DNA from: Tetragonia tetragonoides
Lineage: Eukaryota > Streptophyta > Magnoliopsida > Caryophyllales > Aizoaceae
NCBI GenBank assembly: GCA_038025085.1
Contig: CM076146.1
Span: 21,957,001 to 22,021,000, forward strand
Reading direction: 5' to 3'
Length of the DNA: 64,000 bases
Position 1 is the first letter of the stretch. Each line of letters opens with the position of its first letter. A program made the translations under genes and the position numbers. The notes beneath the pieces were generated by a model. The model was not told the DNA's origin, did not search any database, and saw only the letters and a list, made by a program, of their open reading frames with translations. This document shows positions 51,500 through 63,376 of the stretch, piece after piece.

Positions 51500-54400
51500 C
51501 GAGTAGGGTGAAAGAGATTTGAGTTCTTTTGTGTTGTATATTAAGAGAGAGTATCCAAATACTTTGTTTGCATTCATTTGAGTGTGAAATTATACCTAGG
51601 ATGTTTACAGTTACAAACAAGCTTCAACTCAAGCTTTTGAATGCATTTACGCGTTTTAAAAGCTCATACGAGTAGGGGGAAAGAGATTTGAGTTCTTTTG
51701 TGTTGTATATTAAGAGAAAGCATCCAAATACTTTGTTTGCATTCATTTGAGTGTGAAACTACACCTGGGATGTTTACAAGTACAAACAAGCTTCAACTCA
51801 AGCTGTTGAATGAATTTACGCGTTTTAACAGCTCTTACGACTAGGATGATAGAAATTGAGTTCTTTTGTGTTGTATATTAAGAGAAAGCATCCAAATAGT
51901 GTGTTTGCAATCATTTGAGTGTGAAACTACACCTAGGATGTTTACAGGTACAAACAAGCTTCAACTCAAGCTGCTGAATGAATTTACGCGTTTTAAAAGC
52001 TCATACGAGTAGGGTGAAAGAGATTTGAGTTCTTTTGTGTTGTATATTAAGAGAAATCATCCAAATACTTTGTTTGCAATCATTTGAGTGTGAAACTACA
52101 CCTTGGATGTTTACAGTTACAAACAAGCTTCCACTCAAGCTTTTGAATGCATTTACGCGTTTTAAAAGCTCATACGAGTAGGGTGAAAGAGATTTGAGTT
52201 CTTTTGTGTTGTATATTAAGAGAAAGCATCCAAATACTTTGTTTGCATTCATTTAAGTGTGAAATTATACCTAGGATGTTTACAGTTACAAACAAGCTTC
52301 AACTCAAGCTTTTGAATGCATTTACGCGTTTTAAAAGCTCATACGAGTAGGGTGAAAGAGATTTGATTTCTTTTGTGTTGTATATTAAGAGAAAGCATCC
52401 AAATACTTTGTTTGCAATCATTTGAGTGTGAAACTACACCTAGGATGTTTACAGTTACAAACAAGCTTCAACTCAAGCTTTTGAATGCATTTACGCGTTT
52501 TAAAAGCTCATACGAGTAGGGTGAAAGAGTTTCGAGTTCTTCTGTGTCGTATATTAAGAGAAAGCATCCAAATACTTTTTTTGCATTCATTTGAGTGTGA
52601 AACTACACCTAGGATGTTTACAGTTACAAACAAGCTTCAACTCAAGCTTTTGAATGCATTTACGCGCTTTAAAAGCTCATACGAGTAGGGTGAAAGAGAT
52701 TTGAGTTCTTTTGTGTTGTATATTAAGAGAGAGTATCCAAATACTTTGTTTGCATTCATTTGAGTGTGAAATTATACCTAGGATGTTTACAGTTACAAAC
52801 AAGCTTCAACTCAAGCTTTTGAATGCATTTACGCGTTTTAAAAGCTCATACGAGTAGGGGGAAAGAGATTTGAGTTCTTTTGTGTTGTATATTAAGAGAA
52901 AGCATCCAAATACTTTGTTTGCATTCATTTGAGTGTGAAACTACACCTAGGATGTTTACAGTTACAAACAAGCTTCAACTCAAGCTTTTGAATGCATTTA
53001 CGGGTTTTAAAAGCTCATACGAGTAGGGTGAAAGAGATTTCAGTTCTTTTGTGTTGTATATTAAGAGAAAGCATCCAAATACTTTGTTTGCATTCATTTG
53101 AGTGTGAAACTATACCTAGGATGTTTACAGTCACAAACAAGCTTCAACTCAAGCTTCTGAATGCATTTACGCGTTTTAAAAGCACATACGAGTAGGGTGA
53201 AAGAGATTTGAGTTCTTTTGTGTTGTATATTAAGAGAGAGTATCCAAATACTTTGTTTGCATTCATTTGAGTGTGAAACTATACCTAGGATGTTTACAGT
53301 CACAAACAAGCTTCAACTCAAGCTTCTGAATGCATTTACGCGTTTTAAAAGCACATACGAGTAGGGTGAAAGAGATTTGAGTTCTTTTGTGTTGTATATT
53401 AAGAGAGAGTATCCAAATACTTTGTTTGCATTCATTTGAGTGTGAAATTATACCTAGGATGTTTACAGTTACAAACAAGCTTCAACTCAAGCTTTTGAAT
53501 GCATTTACGCGTTTTAAAAGCTCATACGAGTAGGGGGAAAGAGATTTGAGTTCTTTTGTGTTGTATATTAAGAGAAAGCATCCAAATACTTTGTTTGCAT
53601 TCATTTGAGTGTGAAACTACACCTAGGATGTTTACAAGTACAAACAAGCTTCAACTCAAGCTGTTGAATGAATTTACGCGTTTTAACAGCTCTTACGACT
53701 AGGATGATAGAAATTGAGTTCTTTTGTGTTGTATATTAAGAGAAAGCATCCAAATAGTGTGTTTGCAATCATTTGAGTGTGACCTAGGATGTTTACAGTT
53801 ACAAACAAGCTTCAACTCAAGCTGCTGAATGAATTTACGCGTTTTAAAAGCTCATACGAGTAGGGTGAAAGAGATTTGAGTTCTTTTGTGTTGTATATTA
53901 AGAGAAATCATCCAAATACTTTGTTTGCAATCATTTGAGTGTGAAACTACACCTTGGATGTTTACAGTTACAAACAAGCTTCCACTCAAGCTTTTGAATG
54001 CATTTACGCGTTTTAAAAGCTCATACGAGTAGGGTGAAAGAGATTTGAGTTCTTTTGTGTTGTATATTAAGAGAAAGCATCCAAATACTTTGTTTGCATT
54101 CATTTAAGTGTGAAATTATACCTAGGATGTTTACAGTTACAAACAAGCTTCAACTCAAGCTTTTGAATGCATTTACGCGTTTTAAAAGCTCATACGAGTA
54201 GGGTGAAAGAGATTTGATTTCTTTTGTGTTGTATATTAAGAGAAAGCATCCAAATACTTTGTTTGCAATCATTTGAGTGTGAAACTACACCTAGGATGTT
54301 TACAGTTACAAACAAGCTTCAACTCAAGCTTTTGAATGCATTTACGCGTTTTAAAAGCTCATACGAGTAGGGTGAAAGAGTTTCGAGTTCTTCTGTGTCG

Positions 54401-55757
54401 TATATTAAGAGAAAGCATCCAAATACTTTTTTTGCATTCATTTGAGTGTGAAACTACACCTAGGATGTTTACAGTTACAAACAAGCTTCAACTCAAGCTT
54501 TTGAATGCATTTACGCGCTTTAAAAGCTCATACGAGTAGGGTGAAAGAGATTTGAGTTCTTTTGTGTTGTATATTAAGAGAGAGTATCCAAATACTTTGT
54601 TTGCATTCATTTGAGTGTGAAATTATACCTAGGATGTTTACAGTTACAAACAAGCTTCAACTCAAGCTTTTGAATGCATTTACGCGTTTTAAAAGCTCAT
54701 ACGAGTAGGGGGAAAGAGATTTGAGTTCTTTTGTGTTGTATATTAAGAGAAAGCATCCAAATACTTTGTTTGCATTCATTTGAGTGTGAAACTACACCTA
54801 GGATGTTTACAGTTACAAACAAGCTTCAACTCAAGCTTTTGAATGCATTTACGGGTTTTAAAAGCTCATACGAGTAGGGTGAAAGAGATTTCAGTTCTTT
54901 TGTGTTGTATATTAAGAGAAAGCATCCAAATACTTTGTTTGCATTCATTTGAGTGTGAAACTATACCTAGGATGTTTACAGTCACAAACAAGCTTCAACT
55001 CAAGCTTCTGAATGCATTTACGCGTTTTAAAAGCACATACGAGTAGGGTGAAAGAGATTTGAGTTCTTTTGTGTTGTATATTAAGAGAGAGTATCCAAAT
55101 ACTTTGTTTGCATTCATTTGAGTGTGAAACTATACCTAGGATGTTTACAGTCACAAACAAGCTTCAACTCAAGCTTCTGAATGCATTTACGCGTTTTAAA
55201 AGCACATACGAGTAGGGTGAAAGAGATTTGAGTTCTTTTGTGTTGTATATTAAGAGAGAGTATCCAAATACTTTGTTTGCATTCATTTGAGTGTGAAATT
55301 ATACCTAGGATGTTTACAGTTACAAACAAGCTTCAACTCAAGCTTTTGAATGCATTTACGCGTTTTAAAAGCTCATACGAGTAGGGGGAAAGAGATTTGA
55401 GTTCTTTTGTGTTGTATATTAAGAGAAAGCATCCAAATACTTTGTTTGCATTCATTTGAGTGTGAAACTACACCTAGGATGTTTACAAGTACAAACAAGC
55501 TTCAACTCAAGCTGTTGAATGAATTTACGCGTTTTAACAGCTCTTACGACTAGGATGATAGAAATTGAGTTCTTTTGTGTTGTATATTAAGAGAAAGCAT
55601 CCAAATAGTGTGTTTGCAATCATTTGAGTGTGACCTAGGATGTTTACAGTTACAAACAAGCTTCAACTCAAGCTGCTGAATGAATTTACGCGTTTTAAAA
55701 GCTCATACGAGTAGGGTGAAAGAGATTTGAGTTCTTTTGTGTTGTATATTAAGAGAA
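51500..55757 (+). repeat. 11-mer HOR, 1,858/1,851 bp, two copies plus fragment
   Basis: The marks CTAGGATGATAG (51842, 53700, 55551), CAAATAGTGTG, CTTCCACTC (52128, 53979), GATTTGATTTC, AGTTTCGAG and two consecutive AAGCACATACG monomers repeat at 1,858 then 1,851 bp. The 7-bp difference is a deletion that makes GTGACCTAGG in the second and third passes only (53780 and 55631). The fragment after 55637 diverges near 55757. The AAGCACATACG monomer is itself duplicated in tandem (169 bp) inside the unit. Confidence 0.84.
53779..53788 (+). other. 7-bp deletion tag in 11-mer HOR
   Basis: GTGTGAAACTACACCTAGG has become GTGTGACCTAGG, a loss of seven bases. The same deletion is found at 55630, but the corresponding site near 51921 is intact. 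The order intact, deleted, deleted shows that the deletion arose after the first unit and was then copied by the next amplification step. Confidence 0.85.
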
Positions 55758-58084
55758 ACCATCCAAATACTTTGTTTGCATTCATTTGAGTGTGAAACTA
55801 CACCTAGGATGTTTACAGTTACAAACAAGCTTCAACTCAAGCTTTTGAATGCATTTACGCGCTTTAAAAGCTCATACGAGTAGGGTGAAAGAGATTTGAG
55901 TTCTTTTGTGTTGTATATTAAGAGAAAGCATCCAAATACTTTGTTTGCATTCATTTGAGTGTGAAACTACACCTAGGATGTTTACAACTACAAACAAGCT
56001 TCAACTCAAGCTGTTGAATGAATTTACGCGTTTTAACAGCTCTTACGACTAGGGTGATAGAAATTGAGTTCTTTTGTGTTGTATATTAAGAGAAAGCATC
56101 CAAATAATTTGTTTGCAATCATTTGAGTGTGAAACTACACCTAAGATGTTTACAGTTACAAACAAGCTTCAACTCAAGCTTTTGAATGCATTTAAGCGTT
56201 TTAAAAGCTCATACGAGGAGGGTGAAAGAGATTTGAGTTCTTTTGTGTTGTATATTAAGAGAAATCATCCAAATACTTTGTTTGCAATCATTTGAGTGTG
56301 AAACTACACCTTGGATGTTTACAGTTACAAACAAGCTTCCACTCAAGCTTTTGAATGCATTTACGCGTTTTAAAAGCTCATACGAGTAGGGTGAAAGAGA
56401 TTTGAGTTCTTTTGTGTTGTATATTAAGAGAAAGCATCCAAATACTTTGTTTGCATTCATTTGAGTGTGAAACTACACCTAGGATGTTTACAACTACAAA
56501 CAAGCTTCAACTCAAGCTGTTGAATGCATTTACACGTTTTAAAAGCTCATACGAGTAGGGTGAAAGAGATTTGATTTCTTTTGTGTTGTATATTAAGAGA
56601 AAGCATCCAAATACTTTGTTTGCATTCATTTGAGTGTGAAACTACACCTAGGATGTTTACAACTACAAACAAGCTTCAACTCAAGCTGTTGAATGCATTT
56701 ACACGTTTTAAAAGCTCATACGAGTAGGGTGAAAGAGATTTGATTTCTTTTGTGTTGTATATTAAGAGAAAGCATCCAAATACTTTGTTTGCAATCATTT
56801 GAGTGTGAAACTACACCTAGGATGTTTACAGTTACAAACAAGCTTCAACTCAAGCTTTTGAATGCATTTACGCGTTTTAAAAGGTCATACGAGTAGGGTG
56901 AAAGAGATTCGAGTTCTTCTGTGTCGTATATTAAGAGAAAGCATCCAAATACTTTTTTTGCATTCATTTGAGTGTGAAACTATACCTAGGATGTTTACAG
57001 TTACAAACAAGCTTCAACTCAAGCTTTTGAATGCATTTACGCGCTTTAAAAGCTCATACGAGTAGGGTGAAAGAGATTTGAGTTCTTTTGTGTTGTATAT
57101 TAAGAGAAAGCATCCAAATACTTTGTTTGCATTCATTTGAGTGTGAAACTACACCTAGGATGTTTACAACTACAAACAAGCTTCAACTCAAGCTGTTGAA
57201 TGAATTTACGCGTTTTAACAGCTCTTACGACTAGGGTGATAGAAATTGAGTTCTTTTGTGTTGTATATTAAGAGAAAGCATCCAAATACTTTGTTTGCAA
57301 TCATTTGAGTGTGAAACTACACCTAAGATGTTTACAGTTACAAACAAGCTTCAACTCAAGCTGCTGAATGAATTTACGCGTTTTAACAGCTCTTACGACT
57401 AGGGTGAAAGAAATTGAGTTCTGTTGTGTTGTATTTTAAGAGAAAGCATCCAAATAATTTGTTTGCATTTATTTGAGTGTGAAACTACACCTAGGATGTT
57501 TACAGTTACAAACAAGCTTCAACTCAAGCTTTTGAATGCATTTACGCGTTTTAAAAGCTCATACGAGTAGGGTGAAAGAGAGTTGAGTTCTTTTGTGTTG
57601 TATATTAAGAGAAATCATCCAAATACTTTGTTTGCATTTATTTGAGTGTGAAACTACACCTAGGATGTTTATAGTTACAAACAAGCTTCAACTCAAGCTT
57701 TTGAATGCATTTACGCGTTTTAAAAGCTCATACGAGTAGGGTGAAAGAGATTGAGTTCTGTTGTGTTGTATATTAAGAGAAAGCATCCAAATAATTTATT
57801 TGCATTTATTTGAGTGTGAAACTACACCTAGGATGTTTACAGTTAGAAACAAGCTTCAACTCAAGCTTTTGAATGCATTTACGCGCTTTAAAAGCTCATA
57901 CGAGTAGGGTGAAAGAGAGTTGAGTTCTTTTGTGTTGTATATTAAGAGAAATCATCCAAATACTTTGTTTGCATTTATTTGAGTGTGAAACTACACCTAG
58001 GATGTTTACAGTTACAAACAAGCTTCAACTCAAGGTTTTGAATGCATTTACGCATTTTAAAAGCTCATACGAGTAGGGTGAAAG
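55758..58084 (+). repeat. irregular stretch with a private monomer pair
   Basis: Two adjacent monomers at 56467-56635 and 56636-56804 are identical except near their ends (GCATTC/GCAATC). They are chimeras: left part class B-like (ACAACTAC, GCTGTTG), right part class A (ATGCAT, TTAAAAGCTC), with the private ACACG in place of ACGCG and GATTTGATTTC. After them come an F monomer (near 56909), class B copies, TATTTTAAGAG and AGAGTTGAG monomers, and TTATAGTTAC near 57668. No gene was seen. Confidence 0.8.
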
Positions 58085-61000
58085 AGATTTGAGTTCTTTT
58101 GTGTTGTATATTAAGAGAAAGCATCCAAATACTTTGTTTGCATTCATTTGAGTGTGAAATTATACCTAGGATATTTACAGTTACAAACAAGCTTCAACTC
58201 AAGCTTTTGAATGCATTTAAGCGTTTTAAAAGCTCATACGAGTAGGGTGAAAGAGATTTGAGTTCTTCTGTGTTGTATATTAAGAGAAAGCATCCAAATA
58301 CTTTGTTTGCATTCATTTGAGTGTGAAACTACACCTAGGATGTTTACAGTTACAAACAAGCTTCAACTCAAGCTTTTGAATGCATTTACGGGTTTTAAAA
58401 GCTCATACGAGTAGGGTGAAAGAGATTTCAGTTCTTTTGTGTTGTATATTAAGAGAAAGCATCCAAATACTTTGTTTGCATTCATTTGAGTGTGAAACTA
58501 TACCTAGGATGTTTACAGTCACAAACAAGCTTCAACTCAAGCTTCTGAATGCATTTACGCGTTTTAAAAGCACATACGAGTAGGGTGAAAGAGATTTGAG
58601 TTCTTTTGTGTTGTATATTAAGAGAGAGTATCCAAATACTTTGTTTGCATTCATTTGAGTGTGAAATTATACCTAGGATGTTTACAGTTACAAACAAGCT
58701 TCAACTCAAGCTTTTGAATGCATTTACGCGTTTTAAAAGCTCATACGAGTAGGGGGAAAGAGATTTGAGTTCTTTTGTGTTGTATATTAAGAGAAAGCAT
58801 CCAAATACTTTGTTTGCATTCATTTGAGTGTGAAACTACACCTAGGATGTTTACAACTACAAACAAGCTTCAACTCAAGCTGTTGAATGAATTTACGCGT
58901 TTTAACAGCTCTTACGACTAGGATGATAGAAATTGAGTTCTTTTGTGTTGTATATTAAGAGAAAGCATCCAAATACTTTGTTTGCAATCATTTGAGTGTG
59001 AAACTACACCTAGGATGTTTACAGCTACAAACAAGCTTCAACTCAAGCTGCTGAATGAATTTACGCGTTTTAAAAGCTCATACGAGTAGGGTGAAAGAGA
59101 TTTGAGTTCTTTTGTGTTGTATATTAAGAGAAATCATCCAAATACTTTGTTTGCAATCATTTGAGTGTGAAACTACACCTTGGATGTTTACAGTTACAAA
59201 CAAGCTTCCACTCAAGCTTTTGAATGCATTTACGCGTTTTAAAAGCTCATACGAGTAGGGTGAAAGAGATTTGAGTTCTTTTGTGTCGTATATTAAGAGA
59301 AAGCATCCAAATACTTTGTTTGCATTCATTTGAGTGTGAAATTATACCTAGGATGTTTACAGTTACAAACAAGCTTCAACTCAAGCTTTTGAATGCATTT
59401 ACGCGTTTTAAAAGCTCATACGAGTAGGGGGAAAGAGATTTGAGTTCTTTTGTGTTGTATATTAAGAGAAAGCATCCAAATACTTTGTTTGCATTCATTT
59501 GAGTGTGAAATTATACCTAGGATATTTACAGTTACAAACAAGCTTCAACTCAAGCTTTTGAATGCATTTAAGCGTTTTAAAAGCTCATACGAGTAGGGTG
59601 AAAGAGATTTGAGTTCTTCTGTGTTGTATATTAAGAGAAAGCATCCAAATACTTTGTTTGCATTCATTTGAGTGTGAAACTACACCTAGGATGTTTACAG
59701 TTACAAACAAGCTTCAACTCAAGCTTTTGAATGCATTTACGGGTTTTAAAAGCTCATACGAGTAGGGTGAAAGAGATTTCAGTTCTTTTGTGTTGTATAT
59801 TAAGAGAAAGCATCCAAATACTTTGTTTGCATTCATTTGAGTGTGAAACTATACCTAGGATGTTTACAGTCACAAACAAGCTTCAACTCAAGCTTCTGAA
59901 TGCATTTACGCGTTTTAAAAGCACATACGAGTAGGGTGAAAGAGATTTGAGTTCTTTTGTGTTGTATATTAAGAGAGAGTATCCAAATACTTTGTTTGCA
60001 TTCATTTGAGTGTGAAATTATACCTAGGATGTTTACAGTTACAAACAAGCTTCAACTCAAGCTTTTGAATGCATTTACGCGTTTTAAAAGCTCATACGAG
60101 TAGGGGGAAAGAGATTTGAGTTCTTTTGTGTTGTATATTAAGAGAAAGCATCCAAATACTTTGTTTGCATTCATTTGAGTGTGAAACTACACCTAGGATG
60201 TTTACAACTACAAACAAGCTTCAACTCAAGCTGTTGAATGAATTTACGCGTTTTAACAGCTCTTACGACTAGGATGATAGAAATTGAGTTCTTTTGTGTT
60301 GTATATTAAGAGAAAGCATCCAAATACTTTGTTTGCAATCATTTGAGTGTGAAACTACACCTAGGATGTTTACAGCTACAAACAAGCTTCAACTCAAGCT
60401 GCTGAATGAATTTACGCGTTTTAAAAGCTCATACGAGTAGGGTGAAAGAGATTTGAGTTCTTTTGTGTTGTATATTAAGAGAAATCATCCAAATACTTTG
60501 TTTGCAATCATTTGAGTGTGAAACTACACCTTGGATGTTTACAGTTACAAACAAGCTTCCACTCAAGCTTTTGAATGCATTTACGCGTTTTAAAAGCTCA
60601 TACGAGTAGGGTGAAAGAGATTTGAGTTCTTTTGTGTCGTATATTAAGAGAAAGCATCCAAATACTTTGTTTGCATTCATTTGAGTGTGAAATTATACCT
60701 AGGATGTTTACAGTTACAAACAAGCTTCAACTCAAGCTTTTGAATGCATTTACGCGTTTTAAAAGCTCATACGAGTAGGGGGAAAGAGATTTGAGTTCTT
60801 TTGTGTTGTATATTAAGAGAAAGCATCCAAATACTTTGTTTGCATTCATTTGAGTGTGAAATTATACCTAGGATATTTACAGTTACAAACAAGCTTCAAC
60901 TCAAGCTTTTGAATGCATTTAAGCGTTTTAAAAGCTCATACGAGTAGGGTGAAAGAGATTTGAGTTCTTCTGTGTTGTATATTAAGAGAAAGCATCCAAA

Positions 61001-63376
61001 TACTTTGTTTGCATTCATTTGAGTGTGAAACTACACCTAGGATGTTTACAGTTACAAACAAGCTTCAACTCAAGCTTTTGAATGCATTTACGGGTTTTAA
61101 AAGCTCATACGAGTAGGGTGAAAGAGATTTCAGTTCTTTTGTGTTGTATATTAAGAGAAAGCATCCAAATACTTTGTTTGCATTCATTTGAGTGTGAAAC
61201 TATACCTAGGATGTTTACAGTCACAAACAAGCTTCAACTCAAGCTTCTGAATGCATTTACGCGTTTTAAAAGCACATACGAGTAGGGTGAAAGAGATTTG
61301 AGTTCTTTTGTGTTGTATATTAAGAGAGAGTATCCAAATACTTTGTTTGCATTCATTTGAGTGTGAAATTATACCTAGGATGTTTACAGTTACAAACAAG
61401 CTTCAACTCAAGCTTTTGAATGCATTTACGCGTTTTAAAAGCTCATACGAGTAGGGGGAAAGAGATTTGAGTTCTTTTGTGTTGTATATTAAGAGAAAGC
61501 ATCCAAATACTTTGTTTGCATTCATTTGAGTGTGAAACTACACCTAGGATGTTTACAACTACAAACAAGCTTCAACTCAAGCTGTTGAATGAATTTACGC
61601 GTTTTAACAGCTCTTACGACTAGGATGATAGAAATTGAGTTCTTTTGTGTTGTATATTAAGAGAAAGCATCCAAATACTTTGTTTGCAATCATTTGAGTG
61701 TGAAACTACACCTAGGATGTTTACAGCTACAAACAAGCTTCAACTCAAGCTGCTGAATGAATTTACGCGTTTTAAAAGCTCATACGAGTAGGGTGAAAGA
61801 GATTTGAGTTCTTTTGTGTTGTATATTAAGAGAAATCATCCAAATACTTTGTTTGCAATCATTTGAGTGTGAAACTACACCTTGGATGTTTACAGTTACA
61901 AACAAGCTTCCACTCAAGCTTTTGAATGCATTTACGCGTTTTAAAAGCTCATACGAGTAGGGTGAAAGAGATTTGAGTTCTTTTGTGTCGTATATTAAGA
62001 GAAAGCATCCAAATACTTTGTTTGCATTCATTTGAGTGTGAAATTATACCTAGGATGTTTACAGTTACAAACAAGCTTTAACTCAAGCTTTTGAATGCAT
62101 TTACGCGTTTTAAAAGCTCATACGAGTAGGGGGAAAGAGATTTGAGTTCTTTTGTGTTGTATATTAAGAGAAAGCATCCAAATACTTTGTTTGCATTCAT
62201 TTGAGTGTGAAATTATACCTAGGATATTTACAGTTACAAACAAGCTTCAACTCAAGCTTTTGAATGCATTTAAGCGTTTTAAAAGCTTATACGAGTAGGG
62301 TGAAAGAGATTTGAGTTCTTCTGTGTTGTATATTAAGAGAAAGCATCCAAATACTTTGTTTGCATTCATTTGAGTGTGAAACTACACCTAGGATGTTTAC
62401 AGTTACAAACAAGCTTCAACTCAAGCTTTTGAATGCATTTACGGGTTTTAAAAGCTCATACGAGTAGGGTGAAAGAGATTTCAGTTCTTTTGTGTTGTAT
62501 ATTAAGAGAAAGCATCCAAATACTTTGTTTGCATTCATTTGAGTGTGAAACTATACCTAGGATGTTTACAGTCACAAACAAGCTTCAACTCAAGCTTCTG
62601 AATGCATTTACGCGTTTTAAAAGCACATACGAGTAGGGTGAAAGAGATTTGAGTTCTTTTGTGTTGTATATTAAGAGAGAGTATCCAAATACTTTGTTTG
62701 CATTCATTTGAGTGTGAAATTATACCTAGGATGTTTACAGTTACAAACAAGCTTCAACTCAAGCTTTTGAATGCATTTACGCGTTTTAAAAGCTCATACG
62801 AGTAGGGGGAAAGAGATTTGAGTTCTTTTGTGTTGTATATTAAGAGAAAGCATCCAAATACTTTGTTTGCATTCATTTGAGTGTGAAACTACACCTAGGA
62901 TGTTTACAACTACAAACAAGCTTCAACTCAAGCTGTTGAATGAATTTACGCGTTTTAACAGCTCTTACGACTAGGATGATAGAAATTGAGTTCTTTTGTG
63001 TTGTATATTAAGAGAAAGCATCCAAATACTTTGTTTGCAATCATTTGAGTGTGAAACTACACCTAGGATGTTTACATTTACAAACAAGCTTCAACTCAAG
63101 CTGCTGAATGAATTTACGCGTTTTAAAAGCTCATACGAGTAGGGTGAAAGAGATTTGAGTTCTTTTGTGTTGTATATTAAGAGAAATCATCCAAATACTT
63201 TGTTTGCAATCATTTGAGTGTGAAACTACACCTTGGATGTTTACAGTTACAAACAAGCTTCCACTCAAGCTTTTGAATGCATTTACGCGTTTTAAAAGCT
63301 CATACGAGTAGGGTGAAAGAGATTTGAGTTCTTTTGTGTTGTATATTAAGAGAAAGCATCCAAATACTTTGTTTGC
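58085..63376 (+). repeat. 8-mer HOR, 1,351 bp, 3.9 copies
   Basis: Units lie at about 58085-59435, 59436-60786, 60787-62137 and 62138-63376 (truncated). The eight monomers after the start are, in order: TTTAAGCG/TCTTCTG; ACGGGTTTT/ATTTCAG; GTCACAAAC/AAGCACATACG/GAGAGTATCC; GTAGGGGG; class B ACAACTAC/GCTGTTG/GGATGATAG; GCTGCTG chimera with ACAGCTAC and AAATCATCC; CCTTGGATG/CTTCCACTC/GTGTCGTATA; GTAGGGGG. Seven are 169 bp and one 168 bp. Units 1-3 look identical where checked. Unit 4 differs at about five sites (near 62079, 62287, 63076, 63077 and 63336). This is the most regular domain in the window. Confidence 0.92.
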
